Source: Methylocystis sp. B8 (lineage in GTDB: Bacteria; Pseudomonadota; Alphaproteobacteria; Rhizobiales; Beijerinckiaceae). From it: 64,000 nt of DNA. Under the pieces are notes generated by a model, which saw only the letters and a program-made list of their open reading frames with translations, was not told where the DNA came from and made no database searches. Below are positions 10,016 to 18,305 of this stretch, piece after piece (the first letter of the stretch is position 1; every line of letters begins with the position of its first letter). The position numbers were made by a program, and so were the translations under genes. Location: NCBI RefSeq assembly GCF_005771425.1, contig NZ_VBTZ01000001.1, positions 372,001 to 436,000 of the forward strand. Reading direction: 5' to 3'.

Positions 10016-11323
10016 ATGATCCCCCGCTATTCCCGACCCGAAATGACCGTGATTTGGGAGCCGCAGACGCGGTTTCGCATCTGGTTCGAGATCGAGGCCT
10101 ATGCCTGCGACGCGCTCGCCGAGATCGGCGTCATTCCGCGGGAGAGCGCCAAGGCGATCTGGGACAAGGCGGATTTCGTCACTTTCGACGTCGCGCGGAT
10201 CGACGAGATCGAACGCGTCACGAAGCATGACGTGATCGCCTTTTTGACCCATCTCGCCGAATTCATCGGCGCCGAGTCGCGCTTCGTTCATCAGGGCATG
10301 ACGTCTTCGGACGTGCTCGACACCTGTCTCGCCGTGCAATTGTCGCGCGCGGCGGATCTCTTGATCGCCGATATCGACGCGTTGCTCTTTGCGCTCAAGA
10401 CGCGCGCCTATGAGCACAAATACACGCCGACGATCGGACGCTCGCACGGCATTCACGCCGAGCCGACGACGTTTGGGCTGAAACTGGCTCAGGCCTACGC
10501 CGAATTCACGCGCGCGCGGGAGCGGCTCGTCGAGGCGCGCAGAGAAATTTCGACCTGCGCGATTTCAGGCGCCGTCGGCACATTCGCCAATATCGATCCG
10601 CGCGTCGAAGAATATGTCGCGCATAAAATGGGGCTCACGCCCGAGCCGATCTCGACGCAGGTCATTCCGCGCGACCGCCATGCGGCTTTCTTTGCGACGC
10701 TCGCCGTCGTGGCCTCGTCGGTCGAACGGCTCGCCATTGAAATCCGCCATCTTCAGCGCACAGAGGTGCTCGAGGCGGAAGAATATTTTTCCGCCGGGCA
10801 GAAGGGCTCTTCCGCGATGCCGCATAAGCGCAATCCGGTGCTGACCGAAAATTTGACCGGACTTGCGAGGCTTGTGCGCGCGATGGCGATTCCCGCCATG
10901 GAAAATGTCGCCCTCTGGCACGAGCGCGATATTTCGCATTCTTCCGTCGAGCGCATGATCGGGCCCGACGCGACGGTCACTCTCGATTTCGCGCTGGCGC
11001 GCTTAACGGGAGTGATCGAAAATCTCGTCGTCTATCCGGAAAACATGCGCAAGAATTTGGAGAAGCTCGGCGGTCTCATTCATTCGCAACGCGTGCTTCT
11101 GGCGCTGACGCAAAAAGGCGTCTCGCGCGAAGACGCCTATGCGATGGTGCAGCGAAACGCCATGCCGGTCTGGCGCGGCGAGGGCGACTTCCGCAACCTG
11201 CTCGGGCAGGACAAGGACGTGAGCGCGAAGCTGTCGCCAGCCGAATTGGATGAGCTTTTCGACCTCTCGTACCACTTCAAACATGTAGATGCGATTTTCG
11301 CGCGCGTATTTGGGAAGGCCTGA
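10016..11323 (+). CDS. purB: adenylosuccinate lyase
   Basis: PurB acts twice in purine synthesis, releasing fumarate from SAICAR and from adenylosuccinate. The 435-residue protein begins with the family-typical MIPRYSRPEM and contains HDVIAFL, TSSDVLDT, the catalytic GRSHGIHAEPTTF and the fumarase/lyase signature SSAMPHKRNP. No strong ribosome site is visible before the ATG, yet the N-terminus matches relatives exactly. The 3' end overlaps the convergent DUF2721 gene by 47 bases. Its pathway partner purH lies about 10 kb downstream. Confidence 0.96.
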   Translation: MIPRYSRPEMTVIWEPQTRFRIWFEIEAYACDALAEIGVIPRESAKAIWDKADFVTFDVARIDEIERVTKHDVIAFLTHLAEFIGAESRFVHQGMTSSDVLDTCLAVQLSRAADLLIADIDALLFALKTRAYEHKYTPTIGRSHGIHAEPTTFGLKLAQAYAEFTRARERLVEARREISTCAISGAVGTFANIDPRVEEYVAHKMGLTPEPISTQVIPRDRHAAFFATLAVVASSVERLAIEIRHLQRTEVLEAEEYFSAGQKGSSAMPHKRNPVLTENLTGLARLVRAMAIPAMENVALWHERDISHSSVERMIGPDATVTLDFALARLTGVIENLVVYPENMRKNLEKLGGLIHSQRVLLALTQKGVSREDAYAMVQRNAMPVWRGEGDFRNLLGQDKDVSAKLSPAELDELFDLSYHFKHVDAIFARVFGKA

Positions 11324-11744
11324 AGTTTCCCTCAATTTCCGAAAATCCGAGCTGCAACTCCCTCGCGAAGGCGATGAGCGCGGCGGTGAAAAGCATCATC
11401 GCGAAGGCGAAGAGGAAGCCTGCGCCATATTCGTGGCGCATATGGAAAAAGGCTGCCGCGAAGCCGAGAATGACGAGGACGCTCGTCGCAATGCAACTGC
11501 CGACGCCCCAATAGATGGCGCGATGTATCAGCTTCGCGCGCGTCCTGAGGACCGGCAATTCCACTTTAAGATGCGCCCGCGACTCGTCATCCTGGGCGTC
11601 GAGCTGTCTCGAACGGTCGACCAGCCGGTCGAGGCGCGAGACGAGCACGCTCAAAAGCTGCGCCTCGGCCGCAAGCAGAAAGGCGGGACCGGTGACTTGC
11701 GAGATCACCGTGGAAAGCTGTTCGATCGAAGGCGAGTAATACAT
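11277..11744 (-). CDS. DUF2721 family membrane protein
   Basis: A 155-residue small inner-membrane protein of unknown function. An amphipathic N-terminal helix with LLSVLVSRLDRLVDRSR, typical of DUF2721, is followed by two or three membrane segments (about 80-100 and 108-128). The last 15 residues (RPSQIRARKSHLHV region) are encoded opposite the 3' end of purB and are probably not conserved. Confidence 0.8.
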   Translation of the reverse strand: MYYSPSIEQLSTVISQVTGPAFLLAAEAQLLSVLVSRLDRLVDRSRQLDAQDDESRAHLKVELPVLRTRAKLIHRAIYWGVGSCIATSVLVILGFAAAFFHMRHEYGAGFLFAFAMMLFTAALIAFARELQLGFSEIEGNFRPSQIRARKSHLHV

Positions 11745-11908
11745 CGTCAGCGGCGGCCTTGCTGGAGAAATCGGATTCTGGGGCCTTTATAGCGCAAGTC
11801 GGTTGGGCGGCGTTTGGCCTTTTCGCACGGGCCTCATGGCGATTATCCGGCGCTTCCCGCCCCGCATGTCTCTTCCAAACTCCTGCGCAAAGCCTTAAAG
11901 AGCGGGCC

Positions 11909-13021
11909 ATGATTTGGCTTATCTTCGCCTTGCTCACCGGCGCCGCGGTCATGGCGGTGCTGGCGCCTCTGGCCATGCGAGGCGGGGCGGAGAACGAAAG
12001 CGCCGCCGACGTCGCTTTCTTCGAGGAGCAGATCGCCGAGATCGAGCGTGAGCGTTCGGAAGGACGGCTCGACGCAACGGACGCCGAAGCCGCAAAAACC
12101 GAGGCGGCGCGACGGCTGTTGCGCGCGGAAGCCGCCCCAAAGGCCAAGGTCGCCGCCTCGCGCAAACTTGCGCTCGCCGCGGCGCTAGCGGCCATCGTCG
12201 CAATGCCCGCCGTCGCCCTGTCGCTCTACGCGCGCCTCGGCCATTCCGACCTGCCCGATATGCCGCTGACGGCGCGACTGGAATCTGCGCCTGATGGGCG
12301 TGATCTTGCCAGCGCCGTCGCGCGCATCGAGCAACATCTGCGCGAGCATCCCGAAGACGGCCGCGGCTTCGAAGTCATCGCGCCTTATCTGCTGCGCACG
12401 GGCCGCGGCGAAGAGGCGATCCACGCCTACTCCGAAGCGCTGCGCCTTTTGGGCGCGACGGCCGCAAGATATGCGTCGCTCGGAGAAGCGCGCGTTGTCG
12501 TCGCAGGAGGCCTTGTGACGCCGGAAGCGAAGACGGAGTTCGAGGCTGCGCTCGCGCTCGACCCCTCAGCGCCTGAGGCGCAATATTACCTCGGCGTGGC
12601 GGCCGCGCAGGCGGGCGAGAAGGAAAAGGCGATCGAAATCTTTTCCAAGATGGCTGCTGACGCGCCGCCTGACGCCGCTTATCTCAAGGCTGTGAATGGG
12701 CAACTCGCCATTTTGCGCGGCGAAGCAAGCGCGCCGGCAAGCGCGGGCGGACCGTCGAGCGAACAGGGCAGGGCGATCGCGGCGATGCCCGCCGATCAGC
12801 GTCAAGCGATGATCCGCGGCATGGTGGATCGCCTTGCCTCGCGGCTTGAAGCCAAGGGCGACGATGTCGAAGGATGGCTGAAACTCATTCGCGCCTATAG
12901 CGTCCTCGCCGAAACCGAAAAGGCGAAAAAGGCGGTGACCGATGCGCGCAGGGCGCTCGCCAGCAAGGACGATGTGGCCCGCATCGATGCGCTGGCGAAG
13001 AAACTGAATATCGGCGGCTAG
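11909..13021 (+). CDS. ccmI: cytochrome c biogenesis protein CcmI (CycH)
   Basis: CcmI holds apocytochrome c for heme ligation by the CcmF-CcmH complex. The protein starts with a membrane segment (MIWLIFALLTGAAVM), has a cytoplasmic leucine-zipper-like loop (FFEEQIAEIERERSEGRLD), a second membrane segment (about 92-112, LALAAALAAIVAMPAVALSL) and then a periplasmic TPR region. The length is 370 residues. The frame opens 50 codons upstream, but homologues start at the chosen ATG. It is the first gene of the ccmIEFH cluster. A palindromic repeat begins exactly at its stop codon. Confidence 0.92.
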   Translation: MIWLIFALLTGAAVMAVLAPLAMRGGAENESAADVAFFEEQIAEIERERSEGRLDATDAEAAKTEAARRLLRAEAAPKAKVAASRKLALAAALAAIVAMPAVALSLYARLGHSDLPDMPLTARLESAPDGRDLASAVARIEQHLREHPEDGRGFEVIAPYLLRTGRGEEAIHAYSEALRLLGATAARYASLGEARVVVAGGLVTPEAKTEFEAALALDPSAPEAQYYLGVAAAQAGEKEKAIEIFSKMAADAPPDAAYLKAVNGQLAILRGEASAPASAGGPSSEQGRAIAAMPADQRQAMIRGMVDRLASRLEAKGDDVEGWLKLIRAYSVLAETEKAKKAVTDARRALASKDDVARIDALAKKLNIGG

Positions 13022-13137
13022 ATCACGCTGCATTTGGGCGGAGTCGCCCAAATGCAGATAACGTGATCGATCTCAAAAGTTTAGAGCGCGCTCTATGCGA
13101 AAAACCGGGTTCCACTTTTTTGCAGTGCGCTCTAAAG
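13021..13137. repeat. composite palindromic intergenic repeat (MITE-like)
   Basis: Two palindromes lie side by side between ccmI and ccmE. The first, 13021-13069, folds as GATCACG...TGCATTTGGGCG / CGCCCAAATGCA...CGTGATC. The second, 13080-13136, is bounded by TTTAGAGCGC and GCGCTCTAAA and has a core with GCGAAAAACCGG and CCACTTTTTTGC. I recognise both halves as common interspersed repeats of Rhizobiales genomes, often found joined like this. That recognition is from memory. The transcript would fold into two strong hairpins within the ccm operon. Confidence 0.75.
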
Positions 13138-13195
13138 TGAAGTTTCGACTCTTCGCAACAGCGGGCTGATGCGGCATAGGAGCGTTCTGAATAAG

Positions 13196-13633
13196 ATGAC
13201 GCGCAAGGGAAAGCGGCTGACTTTGATCGCCGGAGCGATGGCTGTTCTCGGCCTCGCCGCGGGGCTTATGCTGTTCGCGCTACGCGACAATATCGTATTC
13301 TTTTACACGCCTTCGGAGCTTGCCAAAAAGCAGGTCGCCGCCGGCGCGCGGCTGCGCATCGGCGGATTGGTGAAGGAAGGAAGCGTCGTCAAGAACGGGC
13401 ATGACGTGAACTTCACGGTCACCGATAAGACGAATGATCTTGCCGTGTCCTACACCGGACTGCTGCCGGATCTCTTCCGCGAAGGGCAGGGCGTTGTCGT
13501 CGATGGCGTGCTGCAACCCACCGGCGCCTTTCGGGCCGACAGCGTGCTCGCGAAGCACGATGAACGCTACATGCCGCGCGATGTCGCCGACGCTTTGAAG
13601 AAGCAAGGCGTCTGGCAGGGAGAGACGAAGTGA
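13196..13633 (+). CDS. ccmE: cytochrome c maturation protein CcmE (heme chaperone)
   Basis: Periplasmic heme chaperone that binds heme covalently and delivers it to CcmF. It has an N-terminal membrane anchor ([20 protein letters not shown]), an OB-fold domain and the heme-binding histidine in [11 protein letters not shown] preferred the ATG at 13196 (145 residues, MTRKGKRL), which matches homologues. An ATG at 13169 is also in frame. An AGGAG lies 13 bases before 13196, a little far. The gene is flanked by repeats on both sides inside the ccm cluster. Confidence 0.93.
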   Translation: MTRKGKRLTLIAGAMAVLGLAAGLMLFALRDNIVFFYTPSELAKKQVAAGARLRIGGLVKEGSVVKNGHDVNFTVTDKTNDLAVSYTGLLPDLFREGQGVVVDGVLQPTGAFRADSVLAKHDERYMPRDVADALKKQGVWQGETK

Positions 13634-13650
13634 TGGGCTCTTCACAAGGC

Positions 13651-13695
13651 TTCCTCATCCTGAGGAGCGAGCGAAGCTCGCGTCTCGAAGGACGA
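13651..13695 (+). repeat. REP-like palindrome, copy A1
   Basis: The unit begins CCTCATCCTGAGGAGC, has an inner GAGCGAAGCTC stem and ends GTCTCGAAGGACGA. It pairs in inverted orientation with A2, 26 bases downstream, and is the same family as 33141-33190 and 33211-33265. I recognise the unit as a Rhizobiales intergenic repeat. Confidence 0.8.
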
Positions 13696-13721
13696 ATAAA
13701 CCGCTCATGCCATAAGGCGCT

Positions 13722-13772
13722 GCGCCCTCGTGCTTGGAGACGCGCCTTCGGCGCTCCTCAGCATGAGGGCGC
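13722..13772 (-). repeat. REP-like palindrome, copy A2
   Basis: Inverted partner of A1. Read on the minus strand it starts GCGCCCTCATGCTGAGGAGC, has the inner stem GCGCCGAAGGCGC and ends GTCTCCAAGCACGAGGGCGC. The loop stem differs from A1 but is compensated on both arms, as expected for a folded repeat. It ends 29 bases before the ccmF start. Confidence 0.8.
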
Positions 13773-13801
13773 CTTTATCGGGCGCCGATACTGAGGTCCG
13801 C

Positions 13802-15769
13802 ATGATCGTTGAAACCGGACATTACGCGCTTGTTCTCGCGCTGGCGCTGGCGCTGGCGCAATTCGCCATTCCCTTCATTGGCGCCCGGTTGCACGATGCG
13901 GCGCTCATGCGCGTCGCGCGGCCGGCGGCGATCACGCAATTCCTGCTCGTCGCGCTCGCCTATGGGGCGCTCACTTACGCGCATGTCGTCTCCGATTTCT
14001 CGCTCGTCAATGTCATCGAGAATTCCCATTCGCTGAAGCCCTTCATCTATAAAATCTCGGGCGTCTGGGGAAACCATGAAGGCTCGATACTTTTGTGGGT
14101 GCTGGTTCTCTCGCTCTGCGGCGCGCTGATCGCGATTTTCTCGAACGCGATGTCCGACAGGCTACGCGCTGACGCGCTCGCCATTCAGGGTCTGCTCGGC
14201 GCCGCCTTTCTTCTCTTCATTCTGCTGACCTCAAATCCATTTGCGCGCGTCGCGCTGGCGCCGTGGGAAGGGCGCGATCTCAATCCGATCCTGCAGGACC
14301 CCGGTCTCGCGATCCATCCGCCGCTGCTCTATCTTGGCTATGTCGGCTTTTCGATCGTGTTCTCTTTCGCCGCCGCCGCGCTCATCGGCGGACGCATCGA
14401 CGCCGCATGGGCGCGGATCATTCGCCCATGGACTCTCTTCGCCTGGATCGCGCTGACGCTCGGCATCGCGATGGGATCGTATTGGGCCTATTACACGCTC
14501 GGGTGGGGCGGCTTCTGGTTCTGGGATCCGGTCGAAAACGCGTCGCTGATGCCCTGGATCGCCGGTACGGCGCTGTTGCACAGCGCCGCCGTGATGGAGA
14601 AGCGCGAGGCGCTGAAGGTCTGGACGATTTTTCTCTCTATTCTCGCTTTTTCGCTCTCTCTGCTCGGCACGTTCCTTGTGCGCTCAGGCGTGCTCACCTC
14701 GGTGCATGCGTTCGCGAGCGATCCTGACCGCGGCGTCTTCATCCTCGCCATTCTCGTCTTCTTCATCGGCGGCGCGCTCGCGCTCTTCGCCCTGCGGGCG
14801 GGAGCGCTGCCGGTCGGCGGCGTGTTTGCGCCGATCTCGCGCGAAGGCGCGCTCGTTCTCAATAATCTGCTGCTTTCGGCGTGCTGCGCCACCGTGGTCG
14901 TCGGGACGCTCTATCCGCTGGCGCTCGAAGCGCTTACAGGCGAAAAGATTTCTGTCGGCGCGCCGTTCTTCAACACTGTGCTGATTCCGATCGCGCTGCC
15001 GCTCGCCTTGCTGATGCCGATCGGCCAGATGCTTTCATGGAAACGCGGCGATCTTCTCGCCGCCCTGCAGCGGCTGCGCGTCGCTTTCGTGGTCGGCGTC
15101 GTGGCTGCGGCCGCTTTCGGCGCCTGGTACGGAACGCCCTTTCTTTCGATCATTGCCGCCGGAATCGCGATCTATCTCGTCATCGGCGGCCTGAGCGATC
15201 TTATTATACGCGCGCGGGGCGGCTCGGGGCGCGCGAGCTTCAAGCGCCTAGCGGGGCTGCCCCTGTCCGCCTTCGGCACGTCGATCGCCCACGCCGGCAT
15301 GGGGCTGACGCTGCTTGGCCTCGCTGCCACCGGCTGGGGCGTCGAAAGCATCGTGGCGATGAAGCCTCTGAGCTTCTACGACGTCGGTCCCTATCAGATC
15401 GGGATCGAATCGGTGTCGCCGCGTCAAGGGCCGAATTATTCGGAAGTCTACGCCGTGATGGCGGTGCGCAAGGATGGCGCGACGATCGCGACGATCGAAC
15501 CGGCGAAGCGCTTTTATCAGGCGCGGCGCATGGAGCGCTCGGAGGCCGGGATCATCACGATCGGCCTCGGTCAGGTTTATGCGGCGATCGGCGAGTCGCA
15601 TGAGGAAGGAACGGTCGACGCTCGGCTGTACTGGAAGCCGCTCGTCACGCTGATCTGGATCGGCGCGCTCATCATGGCTTTCGGCGGCGCGCTGTCGCTC
15701 GCCGACCGGCGCCTGCGCATCGGCGTCGCCCGCCGCGCCGCCGCGCCTGCTTTAGAGCCGGCGGAATGA
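13802..15769 (+). CDS. ccmF: heme lyase CcmF (CycK)
   Basis: Polytopic membrane core of the heme ligase that attaches heme to apocytochrome c. The 655-residue protein has about 14-15 membrane segments, the tryptophan-rich WWD-type motif WGGFWFWDPVENASLMPW and the conserved early block IYKISGVWGNHEGSILLW. The start at 13802 (MIVETGHYAL) matches the family. The frame opens 24 codons earlier within repeat A2. The stop codon overlaps the ccmH start (ATGA), suggesting coupled translation. Confidence 0.95.
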   Translation: MIVETGHYALVLALALALAQFAIPFIGARLHDAALMRVARPAAITQFLLVALAYGALTYAHVVSDFSLVNVIENSHSLKPFIYKISGVWGNHEGSILLWVLVLSLCGALIAIFSNAMSDRLRADALAIQGLLGAAFLLFILLTSNPFARVALAPWEGRDLNPILQDPGLAIHPPLLYLGYVGFSIVFSFAAAALIGGRIDAAWARIIRPWTLFAWIALTLGIAMGSYWAYYTLGWGGFWFWDPVENASLMPWIAGTALLHSAAVMEKREALKVWTIFLSILAFSLSLLGTFLVRSGVLTSVHAFASDPDRGVFILAILVFFIGGALALFALRAGALPVGGVFAPISREGALVLNNLLLSACCATVVVGTLYPLALEALTGEKISVGAPFFNTVLIPIALPLALLMPIGQMLSWKRGDLLAALQRLRVAFVVGVVAAAAFGAWYGTPFLSIIAAGIAIYLVIGGLSDLIIRARGGSGRASFKRLAGLPLSAFGTSIAHAGMGLTLLGLAATGWGVESIVAMKPLSFYDVGPYQIGIESVSPRQGPNYSEVYAVMAVRKDGATIATIEPAKRFYQARRMERSEAGIITIGLGQVYAAIGESHEEGTVDARLYWKPLVTLIWIGALIMAFGGALSLADRRLRIGVARRAAAPALEPAE

Positions 15770-16368
15770 GCGTTGGAGCCCCCTCCCTGTCCCTCCCCCG
15801 CTTGCGCGGGAGAGGGGACCCTAACGATCGGCATTTGTGTGGTTCGGAGGGATCGCCGAATCTAACTCCCTCTCCCGCGAAGCGGGGGAGGGTTGGGGTG
15901 GGGGTTTTAATCGCCTTCTTCCTCTTCCCTCTTGCCGCTTTCGCCGTCACGCCTGGCGAAATGCTGGCCGATCCGGCGCTTGAAGCCCGCGCGCGGGCGA
16001 TCACCATGGAGCTGCGCTGCCTCGTCTGCCAGAACCAGTCGATCGACGATTCCGACGCTTCGCTCGCCAAGGATTTGCGCGGGCTCGTCCGCGAGAAGCT
16101 CAAGGAGGGGATGAGCGACGCCCAGGTGCGCGAATACATTCATTCTCGCTACGGCGATTTCGTGCTGCTGCGCCCGCCGGTGAAGCCCGACACGGCGCTG
16201 CTCTGGAGCGCGCCGCTGATCGCGCTCCTCGCCGGCGCCGCCGCCGTCTGGATGGCGGCCCGGCGACGTTCGGGCTTCGCCGCCGCGCCCGCCAAGGCGC
16301 TCAGCGAAGAGGAGCGCGCGCGGCTGAAAGCTTTGGGCGTATCGGATCCCGACAAGCCCACGAGCTGA
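15766..16368 (+). CDS. ccmH: cytochrome c maturation protein CcmH (CycL), repeat-extended N-terminus
   Basis: CcmH is the membrane-anchored thiol oxidoreductase that reduces the apocytochrome CXXCH for heme ligation. The CXXC motif is in ELRCLVCQNQSIDDS, followed by the family helices (REKLKEGMSDAQVREYIHSRYGDFVLL) and a C-terminal membrane segment. The ATG overlapping the ccmF stop gives 200 residues, but codons 9-43 are a translated pair of inverted palindromic repeats (15791-15893), with peptide PRLRGRGDP and SPAKRGRVGVG. The signal peptide follows (VLIAFFLFPLAAFA). GTG at 15898 is an alternative start that would yield a normal-length protein. Confidence 0.9.
   Translation: MSVGAPSLSLPRLRGRGDPNDRHLCGSEGSPNLTPSPAKRGRVGVGVLIAFFLFPLAAFAVTPGEMLADPALEARARAITMELRCLVCQNQSIDDSDASLAKDLRGLVREKLKEGMSDAQVREYIHSRYGDFVLLRPPVKPDTALLWSAPLIALLAGAAAVWMAARRRSGFAAAPAKALSEEERARLKALGVSDPDKPTS
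15791..15893. repeat. inverted pair of short palindromic repeats inside ccmH 5' end
   Basis: Copy 1 (15791-15816) reads CCCTCCCCCGC-TTG-CGCGGGAGAGGG. Copy 2 (15868-15893) is its reverse complement with one base fewer, CCCTCTCCCGCG-AAG-CGGGGGAGGG. Each is a hairpin and the two together can form a larger one. A related pair lies after rne (48707-48789). The pair sits inside the ccmH reading frame and leaves it open. Confidence 0.85.
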
Positions 16369-16445
16369 CCCCTATCCAACGCGCCTGCGGTCAACTATAG
16401 GGGCGGGACAGTCCCGCCGCACCGGCGCCTCTCAAGGAACGGACC

Positions 16446-16697
16446 ATGGCCCAGCATTCCACGCCCCATTTCCACAACCAGCCCGGCGTCGCGCAGGTCA
16501 GGATCGGAGCGAAGGAATTCATGTGCGTCGGCGCTTTGCCGCCCTTCGACCATCCGCATGTCTATATCGACATGGGCGCGGGCTCCGAGGCGATCTGCCC
16601 CTATTGCTCGACGCATTATGTCTATGACCCGGTGTTGCGCGGCGGCGCTGACCCGGCCGAATGCGTCTACCGCGTCTCTGAAGACGCCGCCGCCTGA
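16446..16697 (+). CDS. zinc-finger (zf-CHCC) protein, NDUFS6-like
   Basis: An 83-residue protein with the zf-CHCC domain: C27, H36 or H38, C51 and C54 (AICPYCSTHYVYD) would hold one zinc. The same fold is found in the mitochondrial complex I accessory subunit NDUFS6, and alphaproteobacterial versions are considered its relatives. Whether this copy works in complex I assembly is inference. No nuo gene is in the window. It lies 12 bases upstream of the monooxygenase gene. Confidence 0.85.
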   Translation: MAQHSTPHFHNQPGVAQVRIGAKEFMCVGALPPFDHPHVYIDMGAGSEAICPYCSTHYVYDPVLRGGADPAECVYRVSEDAAA

Positions 16698-16709
16698 CAG
16701 TAGCTCGCC

Positions 16710-17894
16710 GTGAGCGCGCCGATCGTCATCGCCGGCGCAGGCATTGGTGGCCTCGCCGCAGCCTTGTCGCTGGCGCGCGCCGGGAAGCGCGTGCTGGTTT
16801 TGGAGCGCGCCACTCGGATCGAGGAGGTCGGGGCGGGACTGCAAATCGCGCCGAACGCCGGAAGAATTCTCGCCAAGCTCGGGCTTGAACCGCCGCTCGC
16901 CGCCGTCGCTCTGGAGCCTGAAGCTATAAACATCCGCCGCGGACGCGATGGGGCCGTTCTGGCGCGGCTTGACCTCTCCGACTCAAGGTCGCGCTGGGGC
17001 GCGCCATTCCGGCTTTTCCACCGCGCCGATCTGCAGGGCGCGCTGCTGCATTCGGCGCTCGAGAATCCGCATACCCATGTTCGCGCCGGCGCTCGGGTCG
17101 GCGATTTCCAAGCGAACGCGCGCGGCGTCCGCATTCGCGTGCACACGCAGGACGGCGTCGAGGAGATTGAGGCGGCTGGGCTGATCGGCGCCGACGGCGT
17201 GCGGTCGAGCGTGCGCGGCCACCTCGTCCCTTCCGAGCGCGATGCGCCAGCCTATTCCGGCTGCGTCGCCTGGCGCGCCACGCTCCCGGCCGACAGCATT
17301 CCGGCGGCGCTTCGCGCGCGCGAGTCCAATCTCTGGCTGATGCCTGGCGCTCATGTCGTTCACTATCCGCTGCGCGACGGCTCAATGATCAACGCCGTCG
17401 TCATCATTGAAGAGCCGCCGGACGCCGAGGACGCCCACTCAAGCTTGTCGCTGCAAGGCTCGGAGCTCGCCCGCCGCTTTGCGCCGCGTCGGACTTCCGC
17501 CGCGCTGCGCGAATTGATCGAAGCCGGCGCCTCCTGGCGGCATTGGCCGCTGTTCATGCGTCCGGCGCTGAAACAATGGACGCACGGCCCCGTCACACTC
17601 CTCGGGGACGCCGCGCATCCGATGGTCCCTTTCCTGGCCCAGGGCGCGGCGCAGGCGATCGAAGACGCTGACGCCCTCGGCGAAGCCTTCATGCGACTGG
17701 GCGCGACGGTTGAGGCCGCCTTCGCCGCCTATGAGGGCGCACGGGTCGCCCGCGCCGAGCAGGTCGTGCAGGCCTCGCGCCGCCAGGGCGGTTACTTCCA
17801 TATGAGCGGACTTCCAGCCGTAGCCCGCAATCTTGCGATCCGCGCGCTCGGCGGACCCGGCATGCTGGCGCGCAACGCCTGGCTCTATCGCTAG
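16710..17894 (+). CDS. FAD-dependent monooxygenase (salicylate hydroxylase-like)
   Basis: Class A flavoprotein hydroxylase of 394 residues. It has the FAD motif IVIAGAGIGGLAAALSL, the DG-type motif LIGADGVRSSVRG (about 160-172) and the second FAD motif LLGDAAHPMVPFLAQGAAQAIEDA. Relatives hydroxylate aromatic rings using NAD(P)H and oxygen. The substrate is unknown and no aromatic catabolism genes are adjacent. The start is a GTG directly before SAPIVIAG. No strong ribosome site is visible. Confidence 0.85.
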   Translation: MSAPIVIAGAGIGGLAAALSLARAGKRVLVLERATRIEEVGAGLQIAPNAGRILAKLGLEPPLAAVALEPEAINIRRGRDGAVLARLDLSDSRSRWGAPFRLFHRADLQGALLHSALENPHTHVRAGARVGDFQANARGVRIRVHTQDGVEEIEAAGLIGADGVRSSVRGHLVPSERDAPAYSGCVAWRATLPADSIPAALRARESNLWLMPGAHVVHYPLRDGSMINAVVIIEEPPDAEDAHSSLSLQGSELARRFAPRRTSAALRELIEAGASWRHWPLFMRPALKQWTHGPVTLLGDAAHPMVPFLAQGAAQAIEDADALGEAFMRLGATVEAAFAAYEGARVARAEQVVQASRRQGGYFHMSGLPAVARNLAIRALGGPGMLARNAWLYR

Positions 17895-18305
17895 AGGCCA
17901 CAGCCCACGGCTTTGTTCCGTCGCCGCTCGGCGAGGCCGTGTGCCGGAAAGCTCTGTGGCGAATTTGCGCGCCAAAGAGGGCGCATTCCGGTGACTCCGG
18001 GAGAAAAAATTTTCGCTGCGACCGGGCGCGTTAACCGCCGAAACCCTCGTAAGTTAACCAGCGTTGCTTGAAGCTTAAACCGAGGCAGGGCGCACGCAAA
18101 CGAAATTAGAGCAACGCGCGCTAAAATAGCATTTACTTCAATGAGATACGAGAACGCATCAAATTTTACGCATTTCGATAGCGCGAAATTATACTTACCG
18201 CGTTTCTCAGCAAATCTAAACGCATTCGCGTAAAATGCGGCAGAAATACTTTCTCGGACAGCAAAACAAGAAAACTAATTTCGCCTCATGGCACGGAGGC
18301 GGGTT
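17895..18305. other. AT-rich gap upstream of the BTLCP gene
   Basis: This 411-base stretch becomes visibly AT-rich from about 18000 to 18290, unlike all its neighbours. It contains several short inverted motifs (ATTTCG-ATAGCG-CGAAAT near 18164-18181, CGCATT...AATGCG near 18222-18240) and repeated TTTTACGCAT / CGCGTAAAAT words. There is no open frame I can support. It may be a degenerate repeat island or the promoter region of the downstream gene. Confidence 0.5.
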
